Source: Phycisphaerae bacterium (GTDB lineage: Bacteria; Planctomycetota; Phycisphaerae; Phycisphaerales; Phycisphaeraceae). From it: a stretch of 64,000 bases of DNA. Position numbers and translations under genes: made by a program. The stretch lies in NCBI GenBank assembly GCA_030432595.1, contig JAUIGU010000010.1, positions 39,958 through 103,957 of the forward strand. The letters are read 5' to 3'. The first letter of the stretch is position 1, and each line of letters starts with the position of its first letter. This document shows positions 25,126 to 33,081 of the stretch, in pieces. The notes below the pieces were generated by a model. That model was not told where the DNA came from. It worked only from the letters and a program-made list of their open reading frames with translations, and did not search any database.

Positions 25126-25650
25126 ATGCCCGCCGCCACGCCGCCGCCCCTGGACGAGATCACCGAGAACTTCGCCTTCCTGGACACCTGGGAAGACCGC
25201 TTCTCGTACCTCATCGACCTGGGCAAAAAACTCCCAGACCTGCCGCCGCAGTACCTCGACGAGCCGCACAAGGTGCACGGCTGCCAGTCCAACGTCTGGC
25301 TGCATCTGGGCCTCACCCCACCCACCCCCGCAAGCGACGGCGTCTCTACAAACGGCGACACACCGCTTAAAGCCGGACCTGAGCGCAGCGAAGGTCCGGA
25401 TCAACCCACCCTCGACCTGCTCGCCAAGTCCGACGCCCACATCGTCAACGGCCTGATCGCCATCCTCCGCTCGCTCTACCACGGCCAAACCCTCGACCAC
25501 GCACTCACCGCCGACGCCGAATCACTCTTCCAACAACTCGGCCTGGACGAACATTTAAGCCCCACCCGCCGCAACGGCCTGCACGCCATGATCCAACGCA
25601 TCCGCCAACTCGCCCAAGCAAAGCGTGAAACCACGGATGAGCACGGATAA
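25126..25650 (+). CDS. sufE: SufE-like sulfur acceptor protein
   Basis: The 174-residue product is a SufE-type protein. It accepts persulfide sulfur from a SufS cysteine desulfurase for Fe-S cluster assembly. The active-site loop KVHGCQSNVWLHLGL carries the acceptor Cys53, and the late motif SDAHIVNGLIAILRSLYHGQ is typical. It is about 30 residues longer than usual because of a hydrophilic insertion at roughly residues 65-95, which includes the palindromic element at 25367-25404. The final residues RETTDEHG and the stop come from another repeat (25628-25764). I chose ATG 25126 over the in-frame ATG at 25105 because homology begins after it; neither has a strong ribosome site. Confidence 0.92.
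   Translation: MPAATPPPLDEITENFAFLDTWEDRFSYLIDLGKKLPDLPPQYLDEPHKVHGCQSNVWLHLGLTPPTPASDGVSTNGDTPLKAGPERSEGPDQPTLDLLAKSDAHIVNGLIAILRSLYHGQTLDHALTADAESLFQQLGLDEHLSPTRRNGLHAMIQRIRQLAQAKRETTDEHG
25367..25404 (+). repeat. In-frame palindromic element inside sufE
   Basis: CCGGACCT and AGGTCCGG form a perfect 8-bp stem around a GAGCGCAGCGA loop, followed by ATCAA. It is related to 23587-23624 in gpsA (26/38 identical) and is read in the same frame, giving L-K-A-G-P-E-R-S-E-G-P-D-Q. It lies in a loop of SufE where homologues have no residues. Confidence 0.75.
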
Positions 25651-25764
25651 AAACAGGCGGTCCGCTTCGACATCAAACTCAATCACAATACTTAACCCGA
25701 CTTGGGTGAAAAGCATGAAAACTAATGACCTAATCCGTGTTCATCCGCGTTCATCGGTGGTTCC
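25628..25764. repeat. Inverted quasi-repeat ('ACCACGGATGA' type) between sufE and sufT
   Basis: The left arm AAACCACGGATGAGCACGGA (25628-25650) encodes the last SufE residues and stop. The right arm (25733-25764: ATCCGTGTTCATCCGCGTTC, then ATCGGTGGTTCC) is its inverted counterpart, ending just before the sufT start. The core between them is AT-rich. It is the same family as 2181-2257. Confidence 0.7.
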
Positions 25765-25770
25765 ATCCTG

Positions 25771-26145
25771 ATGCGTATCTTCGACTCCGGCGAAAACAAA
25801 CCATCACGCTTCGCCCCGCCGTCGCCCACCGACGAGCCGGACCCGGTCAAGCGCGCGATCATCGACGCGATCAAGCTCGTCTACGACCCCGAGATCCCCG
25901 TCAACCTCTACGACCTGGGCCTCATCTACGACATCCGCGTCAGCCCACCCACCCGCTCGTGCGTGGTGAACATGACGCTCACGAGTGCCAACTGCCCCGA
26001 GGCCCAGACCCTCCCGGGCGAGGTGCAGCACGCCGCCGAGTCGGTCGACGGCATCGACACCGCCCACGTCAACATCGTCTGGGACCCCCCGTGGGACAAA
26101 GACATGATGAGCGACGAAGCGAAGCTGCACACGGGGTTGATGTAA
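25771..26145 (+). CDS. sufT: SufT/MIP18-type Fe-S assembly protein (DUF59)
   Basis: The 124-residue product matches the MIP18/SufT family. It contains AIKLVYDPEIPVNLYDLGLI, MTLTSANCPEA with the conserved Cys, and the C-terminal VNIVWDPPWDKDMMSDEAKL. SufT-type proteins help mature Fe-S proteins in the cytoplasm. Its position next to sufE supports the role, although sufB, sufC, sufD and sufS are not in the window. A strong hairpin terminator follows. Confidence 0.9.
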   Translation: MRIFDSGENKPSRFAPPSPTDEPDPVKRAIIDAIKLVYDPEIPVNLYDLGLIYDIRVSPPTRSCVVNMTLTSANCPEAQTLPGEVQHAAESVDGIDTAHVNIVWDPPWDKDMMSDEAKLHTGLM

Positions 26146-26169
26146 ACCCACCACCATCGCGCCCAACCC

Positions 26170-26198
26170 GAAGCCCACGCCGTCACGGCGTGGGCTTC
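26170..26198. terminator. Bidirectional terminator between sufT and murD
   Basis: A perfect 13-bp stem GAAGCCCACGCCG/CGGCGTGGGCTTC with a 3-nt TCA loop lies between two convergent stop codons (26145 and 26214). Confidence 0.8.
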
Positions 26199-26213
26199 TC
26201 TCCACGAATCAAT

Positions 26214-27698
26214 TCATCCCAAGCCGCGCACCAACTCAATAAACCGCTCCCCACGCTGCTCGTAGTTCTCGAACTGATCCCACGACGCGCAGCCGGGTGA
26301 AAGCAGCACGACCTCGCCGGGCTGTACACGTTGTTTAATCTCGTACACCGCCGTCTCGAGCGTCCCGCACCTCACAACTTCAAGCGAGCCGGGCCGTGTC
26401 GGCCCGGTGTGTTCCGCCCTTGCTGCATCCGCCGCGTCCCCCGTCTCTCGTCCGGGCCGACACGGCCCGGCTCGCTTTAATCGGTCCACGCCATCCGCGA
26501 TCGCGTCACCCGTCGCCCCGATCGTGTAAACGCCGACACAACGCTCCGCCGCCACGCCGCACAACGCCGACAGATCGCTGCCTTTGTCGTACCCGCCGAG
26601 GATCACATTCACCGTGCCGGGGTCGAACGCTTCGATGCCAAGAATCGCGGCTTCGGGCGTCGTAGACTTCGAGTCATTAATAAAACGAATCCCGGTTGAC
26701 GACGAGGCCGAATCTGCAGCCGGACAAGACCCGACAAACTCAAGCCGGTGCGGAAGCCCAGCAAAGTCCCGCACCAATTCCATCGCTGCCGCGCCATTCC
26801 AGGCCCCCAACGCCACTGCATGAACCGCTGCCATTGCATTACTCAAATTGTGCTCGCCGGGGACAAGCAACACCTCATCAACCGGAAGCCTTCGGCCAGC
26901 AACATCTTGGACCGTGCCTCCGCCCCATCCAATCTTTGTCTTCGTCTTGAAAGTGCTGCGTAAATCCGGAGGCATCACAAACCGATCTTCCGCTACTTGA
27001 TGATCAAAGATTGCCGCCTTGGCCGCTACATAAGACGAGTAGTCACCGTGCCAATCCAAGTGGTTCGGCGAAATATTCGTCACCACCGCGATGTGCGGCG
27101 ACCACTTTTCTTCACGCAGGTAGTGCAGCATGAAACTGCTCAACTCCAGCACGACCCAGTCGTCGTCGCGTATCTGGTCGACGACGGGCAGGAGTGAGCC
27201 GCCGATGTTGCCGCCCATCCAGACGCCGGGTTGCTCGCGGGATGCATCCGGCGTTTCGCCTTCCTGCCCAAACGCCTTGCGCAGGATGTGGGCGATCATG
27301 GCGGTCGTCGTGCTCTTGCCGGCAGAGCCGGTGACGCCGATGGTGCGCAGGCGGTTCGGGAGCTCGCGCACCAGGAGCACGATCTCGGTCGTGACCGGCA
27401 CGCCCGCGTCCTTGGCGATCTTCAGGTATTTGTTCGTCGGCTTGACCGCGGGGTTGGCGACGACCAGGTCGGCGTGGGTGGGCCGGAAGTGTTCTTCGCG
27501 GTGTTCGCCCAGCACCAGCGAAACGTTGGACAGGTCTTTCACCTGCGCGACGCTGTCGGCGAGCTGATCTTCCGAAGCGGTATCGGTGACCGTGACGAGC
27601 GCGCCGCGCGACGAGAGGAATTGGGTCACGCCCACGCCGCCGCCGAACCGGCCCAGGCCCATGACGGTGACGCGCTTCCCTTGGTAGTCCGCGGGCAT
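26214..27698 (-). CDS. murD: UDP-N-acetylmuramoylalanine-D-glutamate ligase
   Basis: The 494-residue product adds D-glutamate to UDP-MurNAc-L-Ala in peptidoglycan synthesis. It shows the Mur ligase order: N-terminal Rossmann domain (VTVMGLGRFGGGVGVTQFLS), the ATP loop GVTGSAGKSTTTAMIAHIL, the metal-binding NISPNHLDWHG, and the C-terminal domain with RLEFVGSC, FINDSKSTTPEA and LLSPGCASWDQFENYEQRG. It is longer than the usual ~450 residues; about 32 of the extra residues (408-439) are encoded by an in-frame repeat (26382-26477). The start is uncertain: ATGs at 27698, 27707 and 27710 are all in frame and none has a good ribosome site. Confidence 0.93.
   Translation of the reverse strand: MPADYQGKRVTVMGLGRFGGGVGVTQFLSSRGALVTVTDTASEDQLADSVAQVKDLSNVSLVLGEHREEHFRPTHADLVVANPAVKPTNKYLKIAKDAGVPVTTEIVLLVRELPNRLRTIGVTGSAGKSTTTAMIAHILRKAFGQEGETPDASREQPGVWMGGNIGGSLLPVVDQIRDDDWVVLELSSFMLHYLREEKWSPHIAVVTNISPNHLDWHGDYSSYVAAKAAIFDHQVAEDRFVMPPDLRSTFKTKTKIGWGGGTVQDVAGRRLPVDEVLLVPGEHNLSNAMAAVHAVALGAWNGAAAMELVRDFAGLPHRLEFVGSCPAADSASSSTGIRFINDSKSTTPEAAILGIEAFDPGTVNVILGGYDKGSDLSALCGVAAERCVGVYTIGATGDAIADGVDRLKRAGPCRPGRETGDAADAARAEHTGPTRPGSLEVVRCGTLETAVYEIKQRVQPGEVVLLSPGCASWDQFENYEQRGERFIELVRGLG
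26382..26477. repeat. 96-bp inverted-repeat element inserted in frame in murD
   Basis: Two perfect 26-bp inverted copies (26382-26407 and 26452-26477) flank 44 bp. Each copy begins AAGCGAG and then contains the palindrome CCGGGCCG-TGT-CGGCCCGG. The element is 96 bp, exactly 32 codons, and is translated without a stop in MurD. The same 26-bp arm occurs at 63731-63756. Confidence 0.85.
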
Positions 27699-27713
27699 GC
27701 CGCGCATCATAGA

Positions 27714-27825
27714 ACAGGAAAGCAGAACAGTAGAACAGTAGAACAGCAAAGCAGCAGAGCAGTAGATCGAAGCCATGCAACGACGGCTGCAGAATCTACT
27801 GTTCTATTGGTCTGCTGCTTTACAG
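27714..27825. repeat. Inverted quasi-repeat ('GAACAGTA' type) between murD and the CvpA-like gene
   Basis: The left arm repeats AGAACAGTAGAACAGTAGAA and AGCAAAGCAGCAGAGCAGTA. The right arm carries the inverse, ATCTACTGTTCTATTGGTCT and GCTGCTTTACAG. It fills the gap between murD and the stop of the next minus-strand gene. Confidence 0.65.
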
Positions 27826-27829
27826 CCCG

Positions 27830-29554
27830 TTACCGCCGGATCGAGGCTTCATCGGTGACCGTGTAGTCGACGACGAAGTGGGCGGCGTCGCCGAAGTGGA
27901 ACTTGGTGAGCTTCACGCGGGGCGGGACGCGGTAGAAGAGGTAGAGCGTGTCGCCGTCCTTGAACTGGTTGAGCGGCACGTCGGTGGAGCGGCGGATGGA
28001 CTCGACGCTGATGGTCTGCTCCTGGCCCGAGAGCAGGACGTAGGCGACACCGAAGAACTGCTTGCCGTTGTCGGATTCGAGCCAGATGTCTGCCTCGGTG
28101 GTGCCGCCGGCGACGGCGGTGCCGACCGGGCTGTCGGAGAGCGAACTGGGGCGGATGTTCAGGCGGATGGACCGCAGGGACTCGGGGGTGTCGATGGCCC
28201 GGGCGGAGACGGTGCTGCGGCCGCGGGTGCTGGTGGTGTCCTTGCCGCTGCGGACGACGCCGTCCTCGATGTCCAGGCCGGTCGCGTCGTTGGGCGAGAC
28301 GGAGCGGGGCAGGGCCGCGGTCTGTTCGAGCTCGGTCGGTTCGAGGCTGGTGTACCCGCCGATCTTGTCGCCGATGCGTTCGGCGGCGGCGGGGTTGCGG
28401 ATCGGGGCCGGCTCGTTGCCGCCGCCGTCGTCGTCCTGCACGAACGGCGCGCCCACTGCAGCGAGGAACTGCTCGGCGTTGTTCGCCTCGGGGTCGGGCA
28501 GCTCGAAACGCAGCCCGCGAATGGTGATGAATTTCGGCTCGGCGTTGTCGGGGATGGCGTAGACCCAGGCGATGTCGGCCGGGGGCGCGATGTTGCTCGC
28601 CATGCTCTGGTTGGTGTTGACGAACCACAGGTCGCGGCCGACGTTAACGTCCGAGGGCTTGCTCCAGCCGACGGGCATGTAGCGCTGCAGCGTGGGGTCG
28701 TCGCCGACGGTGGCGAGCAGTTGGACCTGGTACGGCGGGACGCGGAGGATGCTGTCGCTGTCGTAGGTGGCGTTGCCCTTGGGGTTCTCCCAGGTGGTGC
28801 CGACGGTGACGACCTGGGCACCCGCGCGGTTGGGCGCCTGACCGGAGAGCCAGTCGGTGACGGCGCCGTCGAGGCCTTCGGGCAGGTCTTCGGTGAAGAC
28901 CTGCACCTCGGTGACCTTGACGTTGTCGGGCTGGGCGACCTGCGTGGCGTGCTCGTCATAGAACTTGACCAGGCGGAAGGAGCCGGCCTCTTGGAACAGG
29001 TCCGGGTGGACCTGGGCGAGCGGCCGGGCGCTGGCGAAGCCGCGCAGGGAGAGGTAGTCGTAGAAGCTCACGGTCCAGCGATCGACGGGGAGCCAGAGCT
29101 TGCCGAGGTTGTCGCCGTCGGTGACCTCGGCGACGGTGCCCTGCGGGGTGATCTGGTAGGGCTGGTAGCCCAGCAGCGACAGCGGCAGCGGGAGGTAAGC
29201 GACGCCGATCAGGGTGATTCCGGCGGTGAGTACGGCGATGACGGCGCCCACGGCCCCGCCGAGCACCTGATTGACCAGGCCCGGGAAGTTCATGTTCGCG
29301 GGCACGAGCTTGTCGGTGGCGACGCGGAAGATCGCCAGCGCGGCGGCGAAGGGCACGAGCAGGCCCACCGCCCACGCGAAGTCGGGGATAAAGTTGATAA
29401 GCAGGCCGGCGGTCAACGGCTCCCAGACCGCGAAGGCCACGGCGCCGGCGGCGATCACGCACAGCAGGTGGATGAGCGCCGAGAACAGGCCGTAGGTCGC
29501 CCACAGGACGGCCATGCCGAGACAGAACAACAAGACGATGCCGCTGAGGATCAT
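27830..29554 (-). CDS. CvpA-like membrane protein with a large C-terminal domain
   Basis: The 574-residue product starts with four membrane helices in a CvpA-like arrangement (GIVLLFCLGMAVLWATYGLF, AGAVAFAVWEPLTAGLL, FAWAVGLLVPFAAALAIF, LGGAVGAVIAVLTAGITLIG). About 400 residues with no recognised domain follow; they include beta-rich sequence and an acidic linker near residue 380. CvpA proteins are about 160 residues and are linked to envelope or colicin V functions; only the N-terminal part resembles them. I start at ATG 29554, because the upstream open frame passes through a repeat. No ribosome site is evident. Confidence 0.6.
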   Translation of the reverse strand: MILSGIVLLFCLGMAVLWATYGLFSALIHLLCVIAAGAVAFAVWEPLTAGLLINFIPDFAWAVGLLVPFAAALAIFRVATDKLVPANMNFPGLVNQVLGGAVGAVIAVLTAGITLIGVAYLPLPLSLLGYQPYQITPQGTVAEVTDGDNLGKLWLPVDRWTVSFYDYLSLRGFASARPLAQVHPDLFQEAGSFRLVKFYDEHATQVAQPDNVKVTEVQVFTEDLPEGLDGAVTDWLSGQAPNRAGAQVVTVGTTWENPKGNATYDSDSILRVPPYQVQLLATVGDDPTLQRYMPVGWSKPSDVNVGRDLWFVNTNQSMASNIAPPADIAWVYAIPDNAEPKFITIRGLRFELPDPEANNAEQFLAAVGAPFVQDDDGGGNEPAPIRNPAAAERIGDKIGGYTSLEPTELEQTAALPRSVSPNDATGLDIEDGVVRSGKDTTSTRGRSTVSARAIDTPESLRSIRLNIRPSSLSDSPVGTAVAGGTTEADIWLESDNGKQFFGVAYVLLSGQEQTISVESIRRSTDVPLNQFKDGDTLYLFYRVPPRVKLTKFHFGDAAHFVVDYTVTDEASIRR

Positions 29555-29557
29555 GAT

Positions 29558-29600
29558 GATTGCCGAGTTAGGATTGCCGATTGACCATTGAGCGTTGCTT
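29558..29600. repeat. Quasi-repeat ('GATTGCCGA' type) upstream of the CvpA-like gene
   Basis: GATTGCCGAGTTAGGATTGC followed by CGATTGACCATTGAG. Related words occur at 29966-29996 (GCAAACGGCAATCCTCATTC) and 31623-31653 (GTGAGGATTGCCGATTGTCG). All three lie at boundaries of neighbouring minus-strand genes. Confidence 0.5.
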
Positions 29601-29975
29601 GGCGGTTTTCCGCGAGGCAACGAGGATTGCGGTGACCTGGCCGGCCTCGTCGAGGAGGTCCAAGACCCGGCTGTGGGGTAACAGATCGCCTTCTGCAATG
29701 AGTTCAAGCCAGTAGAGGGTCTCGTCGGCTTCTTCTTCAGCAATGCCGAGCTTCGAGATGAACTCCTTATGGGATCTGGCGCGACACGCGGCGCGGTAGT
29801 TGGCACCGACGGATGTCGCCGAACGCAAAACTTGATTCCCGATGACTCGGCCGCACGCTGTGGCCGGGAGGGCGTCGGCCAGTTTCATCACGCGCAGCGC
29901 AAGCGTCTTGGTCCGCTGCTTCAGTGCGTCGGCATCAGGCACGAGTCGATGGGATTGAGTAGACGAAATCGGCAA
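29568..29975 (-). CDS. Four-helix-bundle protein (S23/TIGR02436 type)
   Basis: The 135-residue product has the conserved core of this family: VIGNQVLRSATSVGANYRAA, CRARSHKEFISKLGIAEEEA and DETLYWLELIAEGDLL. The family is an all-helical, probably pentameric bundle, first found in insertions of 23S rRNA genes and also encoded singly in many environmental genomes. Its role is not known. It sits between the CvpA-like gene and the degenerate PilB-like gene. Short 'GGCAATCC' repeats flank it on both sides, which suggests it may have come in as a cassette. Confidence 0.88.
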   Translation of the reverse strand: MPISSTQSHRLVPDADALKQRTKTLALRVMKLADALPATACGRVIGNQVLRSATSVGANYRAACRARSHKEFISKLGIAEEEADETLYWLELIAEGDLLPHSRVLDLLDEAGQVTAILVASRKTAKQRSMVNRQS

Positions 29976-29996
29976 ACGGCAATCCTCATTCGGAAA
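29966..29996. repeat. Quasi-repeat ('GGCAATCC' type) upstream of the four-helix-bundle gene
   Basis: GCAAACGGCAATCCTCATTC and CGGAAATT lie between the four-helix-bundle start and the stop codon at 29997. It is the inverted sense of the words at 29558-29600 and 31623-31653. Confidence 0.5.
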
Positions 29997-31625
29997 TTAG
30001 TCGGCCTTGGCCGACAGCACGCGCTGGACTTCCTTGATGTCGGTGACGCCCTCGGCAACCTTGGCGAGCGCGGCCTCCTGCAGGTAGACCATGCCTTTTT
30101 TCCGCAGGTGGCTGCGGAGCTTGTCGGATTCGCCGGCGGCGACGAAGGCGCGGGCGTCGTCGTCCAGGGGCATGACCTCGAAGATGCCGACGCGGCCGCG
30201 GTAGCCCATGCCGTGACAATCGGGGCACTCCTGCTCGCGGTCCTTGACGAGCACCTTGCCCGAGGCTTTGTAGAGGGTGCTGACCTTGTCGGCGGGCAGG
30301 TTGAGCTTCTTGATGGCGGCGGGATCGGGGTTGTAGGGCACGCGGCAGGTGGTGCACAGCCGGCGGGCCAGGCGCTGGGCGATGACCGTCGCCAGGGACT
30401 CCGCCGCCTGCTTGGGGTTGCCGACGGCCTTGACGAAGGTCTTGAGCGCCTTGGTCGCGTCCTCGGCCGGGAGCGGCAGCATGAACCGCATCTCGGGCCC
30501 GACCTGGGCGACGGCCTTGAGCGTCTCGGCGTCGGCGACGCGGTCCATCATCAGGATGTTCGGGTCCGAACGGATGATGACGCCGAGCTTCTGGTTGAAC
30601 TCGGCAGCCGGGGTCGAGCGCTCGATGACGTGCCGATCGACGCCCTCGAGTTCGACCTGCTCGTTGTCCTCGATCGAGACGACGCTGTTGGTGTACGGGT
30701 CGACCTGATTCATCAGGGCGTACATCGTGGTCGGGCCGCCCTGGTGCTTGTCGGCGGCGATGATGATGACGCGCTGATTCTCGGCCAGCAGGGATTCGAC
30801 GAACGTCTGCTGCTTGGGCAGCAGCCCCAGCAGGCTCAACGGCATCTCGGTCACGCGGTCGGGGTCGATGATGAACTGCAGGCGCATGCCCCGGGTCGAG
30901 CCGGCGGTGATGACCTCGAGGTCGGTGCTGCTGTCTTCGTCGTCGACGGCCAGGAGGCGACCGGACTGCTTGCGGCGGCGGTCCTCGACGTCCTGGCCGG
31001 CGGCGGCCTTGATGTAGTCGATGAGCGCGACGCCGGCCTTGGGGTCGGGCGGCTCCTGGGCGTACTTCACGCCGTCGATCCGGACGATCAGGCTGGTCTT
31101 CTCGGGCTCGACGGAGAGGTCGATGGTGTCGGCGCCGCGCGGCAGCGCGAACTCCAACAGGCGTTCGAGCGTCTGGTGCGACGCGGCCCGTGGGTCGTTG
31201 TTCGGCGGCACGGGGAGCTCTTCGCCCTTGTTGTTGCGCAGGCGGACGGCGGCGCGTTTCTGCGTGCTCTTCTGCTGGCGCTCCTCCATGCCCTTCTTGA
31301 ACGACTCAAGGTCCAGCGTCCATTCCTGCCCGGGTGGGACCTGAGAGTTGCGGTAGAACACGTAGCCGCCCAGCGAGGCGAGCATCACGATCAGCCCCAG
31401 CGGCAGCGCGATCCAGAACATCGGCATGATGAGCATCAGCCCGAAGCCGATGATCCCCGCGAGCAGGTGGCCCGCGCCCCAGAGGTTGCGCTTGAGGTAG
31501 TAGAAGTCGGCGTCCTTGTCGACCTGGCTGGCGGCCCAGCCCCACGCCACCGCGACGGCCACGAAGAGCACCGGCTTGACCGGGGAGAGCAGAAACGCGG
31601 TGTCGGCCTGGGCGAGGATGGTCAT
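29997..31625 (-). CDS. PilB/GspE-like protein with degenerate ATPase motifs and N-terminal membrane helices
   Basis: The 542-residue product has an unusual N-terminus with membrane helices (VKPVLFVAVAVAWGWAASQV, then HLLAGIIGFGLMLIMPMFWI and LGLIVMLASLGGYVFY). It then has a secretion-ATPase-like fold ending in the PilB zinc motif (RRLCTTCR ... CPDCHGMGYRGRVGIFEVMP). Every catalytic motif is degraded. Walker A is AADKHQGGPTTMYA instead of TGPTGSGKTTTLYA (Lys to Gly near residue 297), Walker B is NILMMDRVADAET instead of IIMVGEIRDxET, and the His box is absent. It is probably a membrane-bound pseudo-ATPase. It lies about 150 bp downstream of an intact pilT, with which it may work. Confidence 0.85.
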   Translation of the reverse strand: MTILAQADTAFLLSPVKPVLFVAVAVAWGWAASQVDKDADFYYLKRNLWGAGHLLAGIIGFGLMLIMPMFWIALPLGLIVMLASLGGYVFYRNSQVPPGQEWTLDLESFKKGMEERQQKSTQKRAAVRLRNNKGEELPVPPNNDPRAASHQTLERLLEFALPRGADTIDLSVEPEKTSLIVRIDGVKYAQEPPDPKAGVALIDYIKAAAGQDVEDRRRKQSGRLLAVDDEDSSTDLEVITAGSTRGMRLQFIIDPDRVTEMPLSLLGLLPKQQTFVESLLAENQRVIIIAADKHQGGPTTMYALMNQVDPYTNSVVSIEDNEQVELEGVDRHVIERSTPAAEFNQKLGVIIRSDPNILMMDRVADAETLKAVAQVGPEMRFMLPLPAEDATKALKTFVKAVGNPKQAAESLATVIAQRLARRLCTTCRVPYNPDPAAIKKLNLPADKVSTLYKASGKVLVKDREQECPDCHGMGYRGRVGIFEVMPLDDDARAFVAAGESDKLRSHLRKKGMVYLQEAALAKVAEGVTDIKEVQRVLSAKAD

Positions 31626-31653
31626 TGACAAGTGAGGATTGCCGATTGTCGAA
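31623..31653. repeat. Quasi-repeat ('GAGGATTGCCGATTG' type) upstream of the PilB-like gene
   Basis: CATTGACAAGTGAGGATTGC followed by CGATTGTCG. It is related to the words at 29558-29600 and 29966-29996. It lies between the start of the PilB-like gene and pilT. Confidence 0.45.
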
Positions 31654-31776
31654 AGGGATGCAACCGTGGGGTCTGTTGAAGATTGGGGAGCAAGAAGATA
31701 CCAGAGTCTGCCGCCCGACCGCCCGGCCGACAACCGTGCGGGTTCGGTAACCGGCACTCCACGATCGGCATCCGGG

Positions 31777-32922
31777 TCACACCTCGATGCCGCGCAGACG
31801 CATCTTGATCTCTTCGGGGCTGGGCGCGTTGGCCTGGGCGACGCGCGGGTGGATGTATTCCTTCTCCACCAGGTGGACCAGCGAGTCGACGAAGCTCTGC
31901 ATGCCCGTCTCGCGGTTGTCCTTGATGACCTTCTCCAATTCGTCCTCCCGGCCTTCGAGGATGTACTTCCGCGTCGGCGGGCTCTGGAGCAGGATCTCCA
32001 CCGCCGGCACGCGGGCCATGTCCTCGCGGATCGTCGGCAGCAGCTTCTGATACACGAACGCCTGCATCTGGTACGCCAGCAGCGTGCGGATCGCCTCGCG
32101 CTCCTCGGCGGGGAACAGGTCGTAGATGCGGGCGAACGCCTGTGTCGCCGATGACGCGTGAATGGTCCCGAACACGAGGTGCCCGGTTTCCGACGCCTGG
32201 AGCGCGGCCTCGAACGTCTCGCGGTCGCGCATCTCGCCGACCAGCACGACGTCGGGGTTCTCACGCACCATCGCCCGCAGCGCGGTGGAGAAGTCCGGGC
32301 AGTCCAGCCCGATCTCGCGCTGGTTGATCATGCTCTTCTTGTCGTCGAAGAGGTACTCGATCGGGTCTTCGATGGTGAGGATGTGCACGCTGTCGCGCTG
32401 GTTGATCTCGTCGAGCATCGCCGCGATCGTGGTCGATTTACCGGAACCGGTGACACCGCAGAGCAGGACCAGGCCCTGCTTGTAGTGCGTGATCTTCTCC
32501 ATCGTCGGCGGCAGGTACAACTGCGAAAAGTTCAGGATCTCGTTGGACACGCGGCGGGCGGCGATGGCGGAGCGGCCGCGCGTCATGAAGATGTTGACGC
32601 GGAAGCGGTGCGACTCACCGTCGACGTCGAAGTCCACGCCAAGGTCGAGCGAACCCTTGACCTGGTACTGCTGGATCTGTTCGGGCGACAGCCCGTCGTG
32701 GATCCACTGGTTGAACTCATCCTCGGTCGGCGGACGCGTGTCCAGACCTTTGAGGGCGCCGCGCAGACGGAGCTTGGGCACCTGACCGCCGCGCATGATC
32801 AGGTCGGACGACTCAAACTTCACCGCGGCCTTGAAGTATTTCGCCAGCGGGGTGTCGGCCAGGGTCGCGTGCTGCTCAAGAGGGTCGTGGGCGATCAGGG
32901 AGTCGGCATTGTGGTCGGACAC
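31777..32922 (-). CDS. pilT: PilT-type twitching motility/retraction ATPase
   Basis: The 381-residue product has all PilT features: Walker A GVTGSGKSTTIAAMLDEIN, Asp box ILTIEDPIEYLFDDKKSMIN, Walker B PDVVLVGEMRDRETFEAALQ, His box ETGHLVFGTIHASSATQAF, and the C-terminal AIRTLLAYQMQAFVYQKLLP. PilT hexamers power pilus retraction at the inner membrane. The usual 'AIRE' motif is recognisable only in altered form. I start at GTG 32922 because AAGGTG lies six bases upstream and the product then has normal length; the frame is open further upstream without conserved sequence. The degraded PilB-like gene follows on the same strand. Confidence 0.94.
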   Translation of the reverse strand: MSDHNADSLIAHDPLEQHATLADTPLAKYFKAAVKFESSDLIMRGGQVPKLRLRGALKGLDTRPPTEDEFNQWIHDGLSPEQIQQYQVKGSLDLGVDFDVDGESHRFRVNIFMTRGRSAIAARRVSNEILNFSQLYLPPTMEKITHYKQGLVLLCGVTGSGKSTTIAAMLDEINQRDSVHILTIEDPIEYLFDDKKSMINQREIGLDCPDFSTALRAMVRENPDVVLVGEMRDRETFEAALQASETGHLVFGTIHASSATQAFARIYDLFPAEEREAIRTLLAYQMQAFVYQKLLPTIREDMARVPAVEILLQSPPTRKYILEGREDELEKVIKDNRETGMQSFVDSLVHLVEKEYIHPRVAQANAPSPEEIKMRLRGIEV

Positions 32923-33081
32923 GCGGGCCACCTTTCGGGCATGGCGGGCTTGGGCAAACTGACAAACCGCCCCAAGCCTCCGTGCCGGGAACAACGAATC
33001 TTCCCCGCCGACGCGCGCAGCGTCAAGCGCCGCCGATCCCGCCGAACCCCGGCCCCCACCGTCGGCGATCACCCGCGGCCA

